DNA of 53,823 nucleotides. Source: a bacterium. GTDB taxonomy: Bacteria > Actinomycetota > Acidimicrobiia > Spongiisociales > UBA5794. The notes under the pieces are model-generated. The model saw only the letters and a program-made list of their open reading frames with translations, did not search any database and had not been told where the DNA came from. Shown here in pieces: positions 27,345 to 35,033 of this stretch. Position numbers and translations under genes: made by a program. The stretch spans positions 1 through 53,823 of the forward strand of contig JAAETI010000937.1 in assembly GCA_024228555.1 (NCBI GenBank), in the 5' to 3' direction. The number at the start of each line of letters is the position of its first letter. Position 1 is the first letter of the stretch.

Positions 27345-28460
27345 CTACCGGGGAGGGTCGTGTCCTCGGTTGGGGCGGGTGAGTCTGCGGCTGTTGGGCG
27401 GGTCGTGGGGGTTGAGTGTGAAACCCGATTGGTGGATGGCGACGTGATGGTGGAACCAGCAGAGGGTGGCGAGGTTGGCGGGGTCGTCATCGCCGCCATG
27501 AGCTCGATGTCTGATGTGATGGGGTTGGAGCCGATACCGCGAATGGCATCCTGCGACTGTGCATCCTTTGTCTCGCCACGCCACGAACTGGCGTACTGCC
27601 GGCGGGATGGTTGACGTGGATTGTGAGGCGACGACCGGCCTCCCCTCGCTGAGACCGACGAGTCGTACGGTGCCGCCGCAAAGGATCTCGTTGAGCACGT
27701 TGGGTCCCACCCTGGGCCCGTACTGCAGTTCTGCACCAAGTTCACCGCCTGTGTTGTCGGCGCGATCAAGGTCGATAAACACGGTGGCGTCAATGCCACC
27801 AGCGGGTGCTGTCGACGTGTCGGCGCCGAGCGAGTCTTGCGAGATCATCACCAGAGCGTCGGCTTGGAGTTGGTTGCGGGTGAAATGCTCGCCGCCTGGC
27901 TGTCGACGAAGCTCGTCGGCCCGCACAGCGATCGCTTCGTCGACGATTGCGCCTTCGACCGCGGGAAGCTCGAAATGGCCCGACCACCGAGACTCATCCA
28001 GCGACGGTTGGATGGTGAAATGCCGGTCCGAGAAGGTCTGCTGCTCATCCCTTCGGGAAATCCGGCGGTACTGATTGGTGAGCCGGTTCACTGCAGTCAG
28101 ATCCAACTCGAAACTCTTATCAACTACGCGTTCGGGAGCATCAGCAGCCATCAGCTGCAACGCCGCCATGGCGCGATCGAAGGTGATCTCACCTGACTCG
28201 AGCTGCTCAAACAGAAATGGATCAGTCCTGTACATACGATTGGCGGCATCAACCAGTTGTTTGGCTGCAGAGTGGCTGATGTCCATCGTCGACGCGACCC
28301 AATCCACCATCGAGCGGGCACCGTTCTCCCTAGCGACCCCGGCGCGATGAAGCTGGTTGATCAGAACTAGCTGGCGAGCATGGAGCTGGGATACCGCGGT
28401 TGAGGTCTCGGCCAGCTCAGCCGTGAAATCGGTAACCAGGTTCGAATCCGTGAACAACAT
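27345..28460 (-). CDS. DUF222 and HNH endonuclease protein (13E12-like)
   Basis: A 371-residue protein. The long N-terminal DUF222 region (residues about 20-270) has ARQLVLINQLHRAG, RSMVDWVASTMDISHSAAKQ and the conserved FDRAMAALQLMA. The C-terminal HNH nuclease fold reads GCTVAGCHSRYRLQPHHIRH followed by AHGGDDDPANLATLCWFHHH. Such genes are repeated in actinobacterial genomes as the 13E12 family and are thought to move as units, but no flanking repeats are visible here. The nuclease target is unknown. It lies between two broken genes, the GNAT and hydrolase remnants. No TIR or target duplication was found by eye. Confidence 0.92.
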   Translation of the reverse strand: MLFTDSNLVTDFTAELAETSTAVSQLHARQLVLINQLHRAGVARENGARSMVDWVASTMDISHSAAKQLVDAANRMYRTDPFLFEQLESGEITFDRAMAALQLMAADAPERVVDKSFELDLTAVNRLTNQYRRISRRDEQQTFSDRHFTIQPSLDESRWSGHFELPAVEGAIVDEAIAVRADELRRQPGGEHFTRNQLQADALVMISQDSLGADTSTAPAGGIDATVFIDLDRADNTGGELGAELQYGPRVGPNVLNEILCGGTVRLVGLSEGRPVVASQSTSTIPPAVRQFVAWRDKGCTVAGCHSRYRLQPHHIRHRAHGGDDDPANLATLCWFHHHVAIHQSGFTLNPHDPPNSRRLTRPNRGHDPPR

Positions 28461-28557
28461 ACCGACAACATATCAACCACCTATGACAACAAATCAGACC
28501 ACCCAAACAGGGGTCCGGAACCGAGGAATCGGTAGCACCGTAGCCAAGCGTTCGTAC

Positions 28558-29126
28558 CTAGGCCACTCGACCCACAAACGCACCGATCGTCTTCGTTACC
28601 AGCCCGAGAGCGTCAATTGACGCGAGCGGATCACCGGGTAGCTGTAGCCCGTGATCGGCTCCCTCGATCTCAAGAACCTCGACATTCGTCAATCCAGTAG
28701 CGAACTCAGGGTCCCAGGTGGGGTCCGCTGAACCCCCGATCGCCAAGGTCGGGGCGGCCGAGGCGGCCAAGGCCGTGCGTACCTCTGGCTGGTTGAGCAG
28801 CGGTGTCAGCCAAATTCCAGGCAGTCCAAGCTCAACCGCGTAGGGGAGCGCGAACGATGTCAACGATTTCGTTATCAGCAGGCGATCCGACAGGTTCCCG
28901 ACATGCTCGAGCGCAGCCTCGAAACGAATTGCCTGGCCTCGCCCGAGCGGTCCCATCGATCCCACACCTGAAGTACCGACCATCCCTGTGCCAATAGGGC
29001 CTCGCGCGCAAACCACAGCAATGGCGCGGCGGGAAGGTAGCCAGCACCCGGGAGCAGAATACCTACCCGCTGGGAATCCCCTGCGAAGAACTGCCCACCG
29101 CAGATACCTAGATCGATCTCCTCCAT
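28558..29126 (-). pseudogene. Alpha/beta hydrolase-like protein, frameshifted
   Basis: From the ATG at 29126 (MEEIDLGICGGQFFAGDSQR) the frame gives a hydrolase start (VGILLPGAGYLPAAPLLWFA, GWSVLQVWDRWDR) but stops at 28875. The rest is in another frame (FEAALEHVGNLSDRLLITKS, ELGLPGIWLTPLLNQPEV, APTLAIGGSADPTWD, EIEGADHGLQLPGDP), ending at 28558. Together they form one alpha/beta-fold protein with a GADHGLQ catalytic-histidine region, so one base was gained or lost near 28925-28960. A longer minus-strand reading from 29574 that crosses the PPase-APH gene is not the true gene. The 3' end contains the palindrome of the 19-bp repeat. Confidence 0.75.
28598..28616. repeat. 19-bp direct repeat, copy 1 (with GCGTCAATTGACGC palindrome)
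   Basis: ACCAGCCCGAGAGCGTCAA occurs here and at 32216-32234. In this copy it runs into the perfect 14-bp palindrome GCGTCAATTGACGC (28610-28623), inside the 3' end of the broken hydrolase gene. The second copy continues into GCGTCAAAATGACGC (32228-32242). A shared 19-mer in a window this size is unlikely by chance. Confidence 0.6.
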
Positions 29127-29184
29127 GCCCACACCAAACCAGACCCGACCGGTTGTGTCTAGGGTGAGGTGAAGGGAGCGAACC

Positions 29185-30222
29185 TTGGACCACAATCTCA
29201 GACTCGCCGACTGGTACGGACAACAAGTGCATGTGACCATCGATCGGCCACTTGGGTCGACCCACCCCGACAACAGCTCCTTCGTCTATCACCTCAACTA
29301 CGGATTCGTACCCGGAACGTTGGCCCCTGACGGTGAGCCACTCGATGTCTACATCATCGATGCCAATGAACCGTTCTCCGACTGCGAGGCCGAGGTCATC
29401 GCAATCATCCGACGGTACGACGACGTCGAGGACAAGCTTGTAGCGCGGATCGGCGACAGCCACTGGACCGCCGCCGAGATCGAAGCCCGAACCGCATTCC
29501 AGGAGCAATGGTTCAACACAACGGTTGAGGTGGGCGCGACGCATGAGCCATTCGAGCACGGGTACACAAATCACACGGTGAGGGATGGGATCACCGTCTT
29601 GAAAGCCTACGCGGGTCCCGACTCATCGCAGCGGTGCGGCCGTGAGGTAGCTGCTTTGCGAGCACTGCACGGGCAGGTGCCGGTCCCAGATCTCATCGAA
29701 ACCGGTCCAGATCGGATCCGCACCAAGTGGATAGCGGGAAGGCACGGCAAGGACCTGTTGACGGCCGGCCACGATGCGGGGGTACTCTCCGCCTGTGGAT
29801 CGACGTTGAAGCAGATCCACGAGCACGATATTTCGACGGTCTTCCCTGATGCGTCCGATGGATCAACTCTCATCCACGGTGACTACGGACCCAACAACAC
29901 CCTCTTCGACCAGACGACAATCGAAGTCGTAGCGGTACTGGATTGGGAATGGGCCCATCCCGGAGACCCAGTCGAAGATCTGGCATGGTGCGAATGGATC
30001 ATTCGAACCTTCCACCCCGACAGCGTCGGTGCCTTGGACCCTTTCTACGCCGCATACGGTGAACGACCTTCATGGCCGAGTCGCCAATCCGCGATGCTCA
30101 CCAAGCTGACCGAGATGCATCGATTTGCCGAGCAGCACGAACCAGGCGGATCAACTGCCATGACACGGCTCAGACAGCTGAAGTCGGTCCAGGCATGGAC
30201 CGAGCTCGACCCAAGATGGTAG
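29185..30222 (+). CDS. Fusion: inorganic-pyrophosphatase-like domain plus APH-type phosphotransferase
   Basis: A 345-residue protein with a TTG start at 29185 after a GGAG (29176-29179). Residues about 10-120 look like a small soluble pyrophosphatase (VTIDRPLGSTHPDN, YHLNYGFVPGTLAPDGEPLD, YDDVEDKLVARIGD); the usual D-x-D-P-x-D box is D-G-E-P-L-D, and no long family-I core is present. Residues about 135-345 are an aminoglycoside-phosphotransferase/choline-kinase fold with catalytic LIHGDYGPNNTLFD and the metal aspartate in VAVLDWEWAHPGDPVEDLAW. Together they suggest a kinase coupled to a pyrophosphate- or nucleotide-hydrolysing domain; the substrate is unknown. The stop overlaps the start of a truncated P-loop gene. 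Confidence 0.8.
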   Translation: MDHNLRLADWYGQQVHVTIDRPLGSTHPDNSSFVYHLNYGFVPGTLAPDGEPLDVYIIDANEPFSDCEAEVIAIIRRYDDVEDKLVARIGDSHWTAAEIEARTAFQEQWFNTTVEVGATHEPFEHGYTNHTVRDGITVLKAYAGPDSSQRCGREVAALRALHGQVPVPDLIETGPDRIRTKWIAGRHGKDLLTAGHDAGVLSACGSTLKQIHEHDISTVFPDASDGSTLIHGDYGPNNTLFDQTTIEVVAVLDWEWAHPGDPVEDLAWCEWIIRTFHPDSVGALDPFYAAYGERPSWPSRQSAMLTKLTEMHRFAEQHEPGGSTAMTRLRQLKSVQAWTELDPRW

Positions 30223-30335
30223 AGATGCGTCCACAGCTGATCGTCGCCACCGGTCTTCCCGCCTCGGGAAAATCAACGCTGGCCGCACCGCCTGATCCGT
30301 CCAGTTCAATGGCGATCGTCAGGTTCTGCATGTAG
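30216..30335 (+). pseudogene. Truncated P-loop kinase gene, N-terminal remnant
   Basis: Starts at ATG 30216 or 30225, overlapping the stop of the fusion gene, and reads MRPQLIVATGLPASGKSTLA, the Walker A start of an AAA-type kinase. After about 24 codons it turns into unrelated sequence and stops at 30335. In a different frame (about 30306-30405) a 30-codon piece VLHVGVFYDAECEQLHHDVI follows, ending in a TGA. The remnant looks like a deletion product. In related clusters a small kinase often follows APH-type genes, but that is inference. No intact copy is in the window. Confidence 0.6.
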
Positions 30336-30413
30336 GTGTGTTCTACGACGCTGAGTGCGAGCAGCTCCACCACGATGTCATTCGGTTGGAGGTCATAGGA
30401 CGATGAACTCCGT

Positions 30414-31412
30414 TCAATCTTCATGACACCGCCAGAGGTCGAGGAGTTGTCGCTCGCGGTCAGGGTCTAGGCCATTCTGACGGATTCGTTGGTCGTCCTC
30501 AGATGACCATTGCCGCGTATCGTTGATCGTCTCGCTGATAGGTCGGAAGCAGAGTCCGTGTTGCTGCGCTGGTCGAGAGTCGGCCTCGGCGAACATCTCG
30601 AGGTCGGGTAGTTCGGGCACCCAGAGGGGCAGTTCGGTGTAGGGCTCAACGCTGTTGTCGAGGAGGAAACCGTCGGGTATCCATCTGATGTCTTCGTGAT
30701 GTCGACAACCGGCGGCATCCAGGCATGCATCTAGAAGCTCGGCCATCGTGACCCGCTCTGAGGGACCGACCGCGTTGAAGGTGCCATTGAACCCGGCGAC
30801 AGCGGACGAAACGATCCAGCTAGCAAGGTCGCGAACGTCGGTGAACCTGACTCGTCGCCCGGGTCTGCCCGGGGCAAGGATCGGACCCGCCCTGTGGGTG
30901 CGATCAACCCAGTAGGTGAAGCGGTCGGTCGGGTCGCCCGGTCCAACGATCAGACCCGGACGCACAATGAGATGATTGTCGGGGAACTTGGTGCGGACGA
31001 TCTGTTCGCAACGAACCTTGAGGTTGGGATACCTGTTGGGGACGCCCTCATCTGCATCAGTCGCAGCCGGAACGACCTCAGTCTGAGTCGTTAGCGGCCC
31101 CGTCACCAGGTCCGCATACACCGAGGTCGTGGACACGAACACGTAGCGAGAAGCCCGCCCGCCCAGCACCTCGGCTGCCGCCAGCACCTGGCGCGGTGAC
31201 CTCGCCACATCGACAACGGCATCCCAATCGCCACGTCTGAGAGCATCCATTCCGCCTGGCATGGTGCGATCGCCTCGGACTTCAGCAACCCCTTCAGGAG
31301 CGCAACCGCTAATGCCTCGGGTAAAGGCAGTCACCTCGTGGCCATCCTTTAAGGCAGTCTCCGCGACTGCCCGTCCGAGAAAGACGTTTCCCGCCAGAAT
31401 CAGCATCTTCAT
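30414..31412 (-). CDS. NAD-dependent epimerase/dehydratase (extended SDR-like)
   Basis: A 332-residue Rossmann protein. It starts MKMLILAGNVFLGRAVAETA, a variant of the G-x-x-G-x-x-G loop, then YVFVSTTSVYAD with the catalytic Ser/Tyr region, NRYPNLKVRCEQIVR-like lysine block, LIVRPGLIVGPGDPTDRFTY and RRVRFTDVRDLASWIV. The Y-x3-K is atypical (YPNLK), and no sugar-nucleotide specificity can be read. It overlaps the upstream methyltransferase by 4 bases (ATGA), so the two form a two-gene operon. Confidence 0.85.
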   Translation of the reverse strand: MKMLILAGNVFLGRAVAETALKDGHEVTAFTRGISGCAPEGVAEVRGDRTMPGGMDALRRGDWDAVVDVARSPRQVLAAAEVLGGRASRYVFVSTTSVYADLVTGPLTTQTEVVPAATDADEGVPNRYPNLKVRCEQIVRTKFPDNHLIVRPGLIVGPGDPTDRFTYWVDRTHRAGPILAPGRPGRRVRFTDVRDLASWIVSSAVAGFNGTFNAVGPSERVTMAELLDACLDAAGCRHHEDIRWIPDGFLLDNSVEPYTELPLWVPELPDLEMFAEADSRPAQQHGLCFRPISETINDTRQWSSEDDQRIRQNGLDPDRERQLLDLWRCHED

Positions 31413-32185
31413 GACTGCCCCCTCGACGGCGGCAGCCGGTGGCAGGCGACCATGCCACGAAACACAAATGAACCCACAGGTTCATCAAAGAACTGTGCCG
31501 TCTCGGCGACCAGCCACTGCCTCAATTCGCCTTCGTCGTTGTCACCTCTGGCAACCGCAACCTGCATGTTGCTTTGGGTCAACAGATAATCGGCAAATTG
31601 ATCGGAGCTGAGAGGAATGACGGTTTCGTAGCGCTCCCATCCCGTGTGCAGCCAGTCGCCGAGGTCGGAGGGTGGTTTCCACGCCCGATTCCTAGGAGGT
31701 GGCGGAAACGTGGCGAGATAGACCTTCGTCATCCACTCGCCGAACCTCTCGTTTGTGTCCATCCGTCCGGTAAACCAATGATCGAGCACGACTAAGACAG
31801 CACCGTCACGTCCAATTCGGGCGGCCTCGCTCAGGAACCCATCCTGATCGAACCAATGCAGCGCCGAACCAACGGCGATCAGATCGCACGATTGATCAGG
31901 GAGCGGGATTCCTTCGGCGGAGCCGATTCGGTAAACAACGTTGCTCATCGGCATAGCCTGATCGAGCATTGACTTTGATGGCTCGATACCGACAACGTGC
32001 GCGGCCAATGGAGCAAACGCCTTGGTTGAGATCCCGGTTCCACACCCAACGTCCACGGCACACTCGACCCGCCCTTCGATGCCGGCGACTCGACGGACGA
32101 TGTCCGACGCTAGATCCGAGTAGTCGGGTCTTCCCGCCGCATAGAGACTTGCTGAACGCTCGGTGTCGAAAGGATTGGCAACCAT
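31409..32185 (-). CDS. Class I SAM-dependent methyltransferase
   Basis: A 258-residue protein starting at the ATG at 32185 (MVANPFDTERSASLYAAGRP; a GTG two codons earlier is possible). The SAM-binding motif I is CAVDVGCGTGISTKAFAPL, then VVGIEPSKSMLDQA and the YRIGSAEGIPLPDQSCDLI and GSALHWFDQDGFL motifs, as in the UbiE/Methyltransf_11 group. Substrate unknown. It precedes the SDR gene with an ATGA overlap and is divergent from the next methyltransferase; the 75-bp gap between them holds copy 2 of the 19-bp repeat. Confidence 0.88.
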   Translation of the reverse strand: MVANPFDTERSASLYAAGRPDYSDLASDIVRRVAGIEGRVECAVDVGCGTGISTKAFAPLAAHVVGIEPSKSMLDQAMPMSNVVYRIGSAEGIPLPDQSCDLIAVGSALHWFDQDGFLSEAARIGRDGAVLVVLDHWFTGRMDTNERFGEWMTKVYLATFPPPPRNRAWKPPSDLGDWLHTGWERYETVIPLSSDQFADYLLTQSNMQVAVARGDNDEGELRQWLVAETAQFFDEPVGSFVFRGMVACHRLPPSRGQS

Positions 32186-32215
32186 CGCCACCGAGCCTAC
32201 CGACGCAGCGCAGGC

Positions 32216-32234
32216 ACCAGCCCGAGAGCGTCAA
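32216..32234. repeat. 19-bp direct repeat, copy 2
   Basis: Second copy of ACCAGCCCGAGAGCGTCAA, here between two divergent methyltransferase genes. It continues into GCGTCA-AAA-TGACGC (32228-32242), an inverted repeat that could serve as an operator for either gene. See copy 1 at 28598. Confidence 0.6.
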
Positions 32235-32260
32235 AATGACGCAGACGCGACAATGACGGC

Positions 32261-32938
32261 ATGTCCCCAAAGGCTCCTCAACCGCTAGAACGAGTCAGAA
32301 CAGCCCGGCGGGACCTTGCGAGCAATCGACCCGGCTACGAACGCGCCCCCGGCGACTTCAACAGAGTGTCAGTGCCGACTCGGGATGGTGATCAGCTGTG
32401 CGATTGGCTGGTTGCCGAAGACCCGGAGGTCGTCATCGAGGTCGGCCTCGCCTACGGAGCATCCGCTCTCGCCATCGCTGAAGCACTCCTCGTTGGGGAC
32501 CGCCCCGACCCAGCGCACAGCATCATCGACCCCTATCAGGATCGGTTCAACGATGCCGGCTGGGCCGTCCTCGACGGCGCCGGACTGGCCGACATGTGCA
32601 CCCTTGACAGGAAACGCTCCCAATTTGCCCTGGCGGATATGGCAAGCCGCGGCGTCACTGCGGATGTGGCATTTGTGGATGGGAGCCACACTTTCCACAA
32701 CGTCTTTGTGGATCTGTTCTTCGTGAGTGAAATCGTCCGTCCCGGGGGCCTCGTGATCCTCGACGATTGCGACTGGCCCGCCGTCGCCATCGCAGCGAGT
32801 TACTACGAGACCAACATGAGATGGCGGGCCGAACCCGGCAGCACCGGCACCCGGCTACGGGCCTTCCGGCTGCCAACCCCGAGATACGAGCCGCGTTTTG
32901 ATGAGTTCAAACCTTTTGGAGCGGATCCCCATCGTTAG
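32261..32938 (+). CDS. Class I SAM-dependent methyltransferase (Methyltransf_24-like)
   Basis: A 225-residue protein. The motif I region is VVIEVGLAYGASALAIAEAL, followed by HSIIDPYQDRFNDAGWAVLD and ADVAFVDGSHTFHNVFVDLF with the typical V-D-G-x-H aspartate, and GLVILDDCDWPAV. These fit O-methyltransferases acting on sugars or secondary metabolites. No substrate can be deduced. The next methyltransferase begins 30 bp downstream on the same strand, so both may be one transcript. Confidence 0.85.
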   Translation: MSPKAPQPLERVRTARRDLASNRPGYERAPGDFNRVSVPTRDGDQLCDWLVAEDPEVVIEVGLAYGASALAIAEALLVGDRPDPAHSIIDPYQDRFNDAGWAVLDGAGLADMCTLDRKRSQFALADMASRGVTADVAFVDGSHTFHNVFVDLFFVSEIVRPGGLVILDDCDWPAVAIAASYYETNMRWRAEPGSTGTRLRAFRLPTPRYEPRFDEFKPFGADPHR

Positions 32939-32968
32939 CCAAGCGCTCGCACAAGTAGAGTCACCAGC

Positions 32969-33700
32969 GTGTTCGATGACCCGTCTCAATACACGACCGA
33001 GGACAAGCTGAGGGCACGGATCACGCTCCACGCGCGATTCTCAACAGCCGAGCTGCCTTGGTACGACTGGATGACTCGACTGGTCAATCTCGCCGAGTCG
33101 GAATCTGTGCTTGAGATTGGGTGCGGACCGGGCGACCTCTGGGATTCGATGGCACCGCCGGGCGGCACAACGATCCTGCTGGACTCGTCACGGGTGATGA
33201 TCTCGACGGCAGCTCGCCGCACCGGTCTTCCATCGTTGGTCGCCGACGCCGCGTCAATACCGCTGGCAGACACCTGCTTCGACGTCGTGATTGCCAATCA
33301 CATGCTGTACCACCTGTCCGATCCCGGCGAAGGGATCGCCGAAGCCGCACGACTCCTACGGGAGTCCGGCCGGTTCATTACTGCGACCAACGGGCCTGGG
33401 CACATGCAGGAACTGGACAAGCTGACCGGCGAGCCGCCGATCCTCCCCGGCTTCAACCTCGATAACGGGGCCGCCCTGCTCGGTCGTCACTTCGGAACTG
33501 TTACGTTGCATCGCTTCAGCGACGGCCTGAGGGTCACTGATCCAGACATCGCACTGCAATACCTGGCCTCCTACCGCAGGCTCTCACCTGCCGACGTCAT
33601 TTCGATCCGCGCCGCGCTCGCCGAAACCATCGAGCGACTGGGCCACTACAGGGTCACCAAGTCGATGGGTGCGTTCGTGTGCAGGAATCCCATCCAGTGA
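32969..33700 (+). CDS. Class I SAM-dependent methyltransferase (Methyltransf_11-like)
   Basis: A 243-residue protein with a GTG start at 32969. Motif I is VLEIGCGPGDLWDSMAPPGG, then LLDSSRVMISTAARRTG and the VADAASIPLADTCFDVVIAN and HMLYHLSDPGEGIAEAARLL motifs. It is similar in style to the minus-strand methyltransferase at 31.4-32.2 kb but not obviously its duplicate. Substrate unknown. It is followed by two hairpins and the tRNA-Ala gene. Confidence 0.88.
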   Translation: MFDDPSQYTTEDKLRARITLHARFSTAELPWYDWMTRLVNLAESESVLEIGCGPGDLWDSMAPPGGTTILLDSSRVMISTAARRTGLPSLVADAASIPLADTCFDVVIANHMLYHLSDPGEGIAEAARLLRESGRFITATNGPGHMQELDKLTGEPPILPGFNLDNGAALLGRHFGTVTLHRFSDGLRVTDPDIALQYLASYRRLSPADVISIRAALAETIERLGHYRVTKSMGAFVCRNPIQ

Positions 33701-33721
33701 CGCACCACAAAATCCTGCAGA

Positions 33722-33772
33722 CCCGGGTCGATCCAGTGATCGAGCCGGGTCAAGGAACGCCGCTGGCGTTCC
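33722..33772. terminator. Two consecutive hairpins between converging genes
   Basis: Hairpin 1: CCCGG-G-TCGATC (33722-33733), loop CAGT, GATCGA-G-CCGGG (33738-33749). Hairpin 2: GGAACGCC (33754-33761), loop GCT, GGCGTTCC (33765-33772). Neither has a U-rich tail. Hairpin 2 begins 3 bases after the 3' end of tRNA-Ala. They separate the methyltransferase from the tRNA and probably end transcripts from both sides. Confidence 0.5.
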
Positions 33773-33774
33773 GG

Positions 33775-33848
33775 TGGAGGTGACGGGATTTGAACCCGTG
33801 ACTTCTACGTTGCGAACGTAGCGCTCTGCCGAGCTGAGCTACACCCCC
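33775..33848 (-). tRNA. tRNA-Ala (anticodon CGC)
   Basis: Read on the minus strand, the 74-nt gene begins GGGGGTGTAGCTCAGCTCGG. The anticodon arm is CTACG-TTCGCAA-CGTAG, anticodon CGC (Ala). The T arm is ACGGG-TTCAAAT-CCCGT, and the acceptor CACCTCC plus A73 pairs with GGGGGTG apart from one G-U. CCA is not encoded. No duplicate of its 3' end was seen elsewhere in the window. Confidence 0.96.
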
Positions 33849-33874
33849 AGGGCGGGTGCAAGTGTAGCGAGCTT

Positions 33875-34498
33875 CTAGGCCTGGTCGAGCTGACGACGCA
33901 GCCGCTCCTGCACGATGGTCGTGGTGAGGTCCGCCCTGCTTCGTTCGATCAGGGAACGGGCCACGTCGGTCGTTCTCCGCAGCGAAGATGTCATGCCATC
34001 TGGATAGTCGAGAGCCGCCAGCAAGTCATGGATGACTTCCATGTCGGCAAAGGTCGCCTCGGCTTTGGCCAGCTCACCTTTGCGGAGCTGGTCGAGCAGA
34101 CGCCGGCGTAATTCGCCTACGGCTTCACCGAGACCCTTTAGATACGGAACAGCATGAAGACCAAGATCCGAAGGTAGCGGCAACGGCTGGTGCAGTACCA
34201 ACGCCTTGGTCAGTTCGGCTTCGGCATATTCCTTCACTGCGTCATAGAAGAACCCAGCGTGATAGATATCACGGTGTTCCTTCAAGGGAGCCTCAGCTTC
34301 GTCGATCAATGCTCGCCCGTCGGCCAGCAGCGCATCGGCAGCATCGACATCACCGCGGTGCAGCGCACGAATCGCCTTCGACGACGCCTGAATGATCTTC
34401 CGGCAGTTCTTGAGCGCCAGCTCGCGGGCGGCGAACTTCTCGTCCAGTTCGGAGCGCACCTCGGCCTCGAGCTCGTCGAGGTTCAACGACTCCGTCAC
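33875..34498 (-). CDS. Translin-family protein
   Basis: A 207-residue all-helical protein. Family features are RELALKNCRKIIQASSKAIR, the HRGDVDAADALLADGRALI segment, DIYHAGFFYDAVKEYAEAEL, LHAVPYLKGLGEAVGELRRR and the C-terminal DMEVIHDLLAALDYPDG with the R-R-T-T-D-V-A-R segment. Translins bind single-stranded nucleic acid as ring multimers; some have RNase activity. They are common in eukaryotes and archaea and less so in bacteria. It lies 26 bp after tRNA-Ala on the same strand and 6 bp after the membrane protein gene, so it may end the moe/plsY transcript. The role here is unknown. Confidence 0.85.
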   Translation of the reverse strand: MTESLNLDELEAEVRSELDEKFAARELALKNCRKIIQASSKAIRALHRGDVDAADALLADGRALIDEAEAPLKEHRDIYHAGFFYDAVKEYAEAELTKALVLHQPLPLPSDLGLHAVPYLKGLGEAVGELRRRLLDQLRKGELAKAEATFADMEVIHDLLAALDYPDGMTSSLRRTTDVARSLIERSRADLTTTIVQERLRRQLDQA

Positions 34499-34504
34499 CA
34501 GCTA

Positions 34505-34948
34505 TCAACCCGCCACGATGCGGACGGTTGACATGACGTCGACGTTGGGGACAGGTGCCGGAGTGGCGGTATCAATGGGCACGACGGATGCGACCGGCTT
34601 GAAACGATCGACCTTCGCCTGCAGCAAAGCGGTTATGAACCCCGCCAGCAAAACGTCAAACAGGATGGTCACGCCAAGCCAGATGGTGCTTCCGGTCAGC
34701 ACGGCAGCGGCGAGCGAACCCAGGGCTCCCGTACCGAGCAGAGCAACGGCCCGACGGCGACGGCGACGTGCGCCAGCAGCAGCCGTTACCGCCTCGGTGG
34801 ACTGCAAAGCAACCGACGCCAGAAGATCGTTATTGCGCGCAAAAGTCCGGGTCGAACTCATCGATGCGCTCTTCTGGCCAGCGAAGAAGCCGGGCAGCAG
34901 AAAAGCCGCCCACACGCCTCCGATTATCAAGAAGGCCAATATCTCCAT
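34505..34948 (-). CDS. Three-helix membrane protein, GlpR-like in layout
   Basis: A 147-residue protein starting at the ATG at 34948 (MEILAFLIIGGVWAAFLLPG). One N-terminal membrane helix is followed by a polar linker (SSTRTFARNNDLLASVALQS), a basic stretch of six arginines and a pair of helices (AVALLGTGALGSLAAAVLTG, WLGVTILFDVLLAGFITALL). The helix-linker-R-helix layout, and its place beside moeA-moaC-mogA, recall GlpR, the membrane receptor of the gephyrin-like Glp in corynebacteria. That is a comparison of layout, not a homology result. It is 6 bp upstream of translin. Confidence 0.6.
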   Translation of the reverse strand: MEILAFLIIGGVWAAFLLPGFFAGQKSASMSSTRTFARNNDLLASVALQSTEAVTAAAGARRRRRRAVALLGTGALGSLAAAVLTGSTIWLGVTILFDVLLAGFITALLQAKVDRFKPVASVVPIDTATPAPVPNVDVMSTVRIVAG

Positions 34949-35033
34949 TAGATCCTTACTCCGTCCACCACCGAGCGTAGGCAACGTTGCGCACGCAACC
35001 AAGCATTTCGGCCCGCACGTCCCGAACGGGTGA

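Noticed and set aside
28558-29574. 338-codon single-frame reading of the hydrolase region
   Set aside because: Its first half is antisense to the PPase-APH gene; the hydrolase start is in another frame, so a frameshift is the better reading.
33775-33848. tRNA-Ala as an att site for the 24.5-33.7 kb region
   Set aside because: No duplicate of the tRNA 3' end and no integrase were found in that region.
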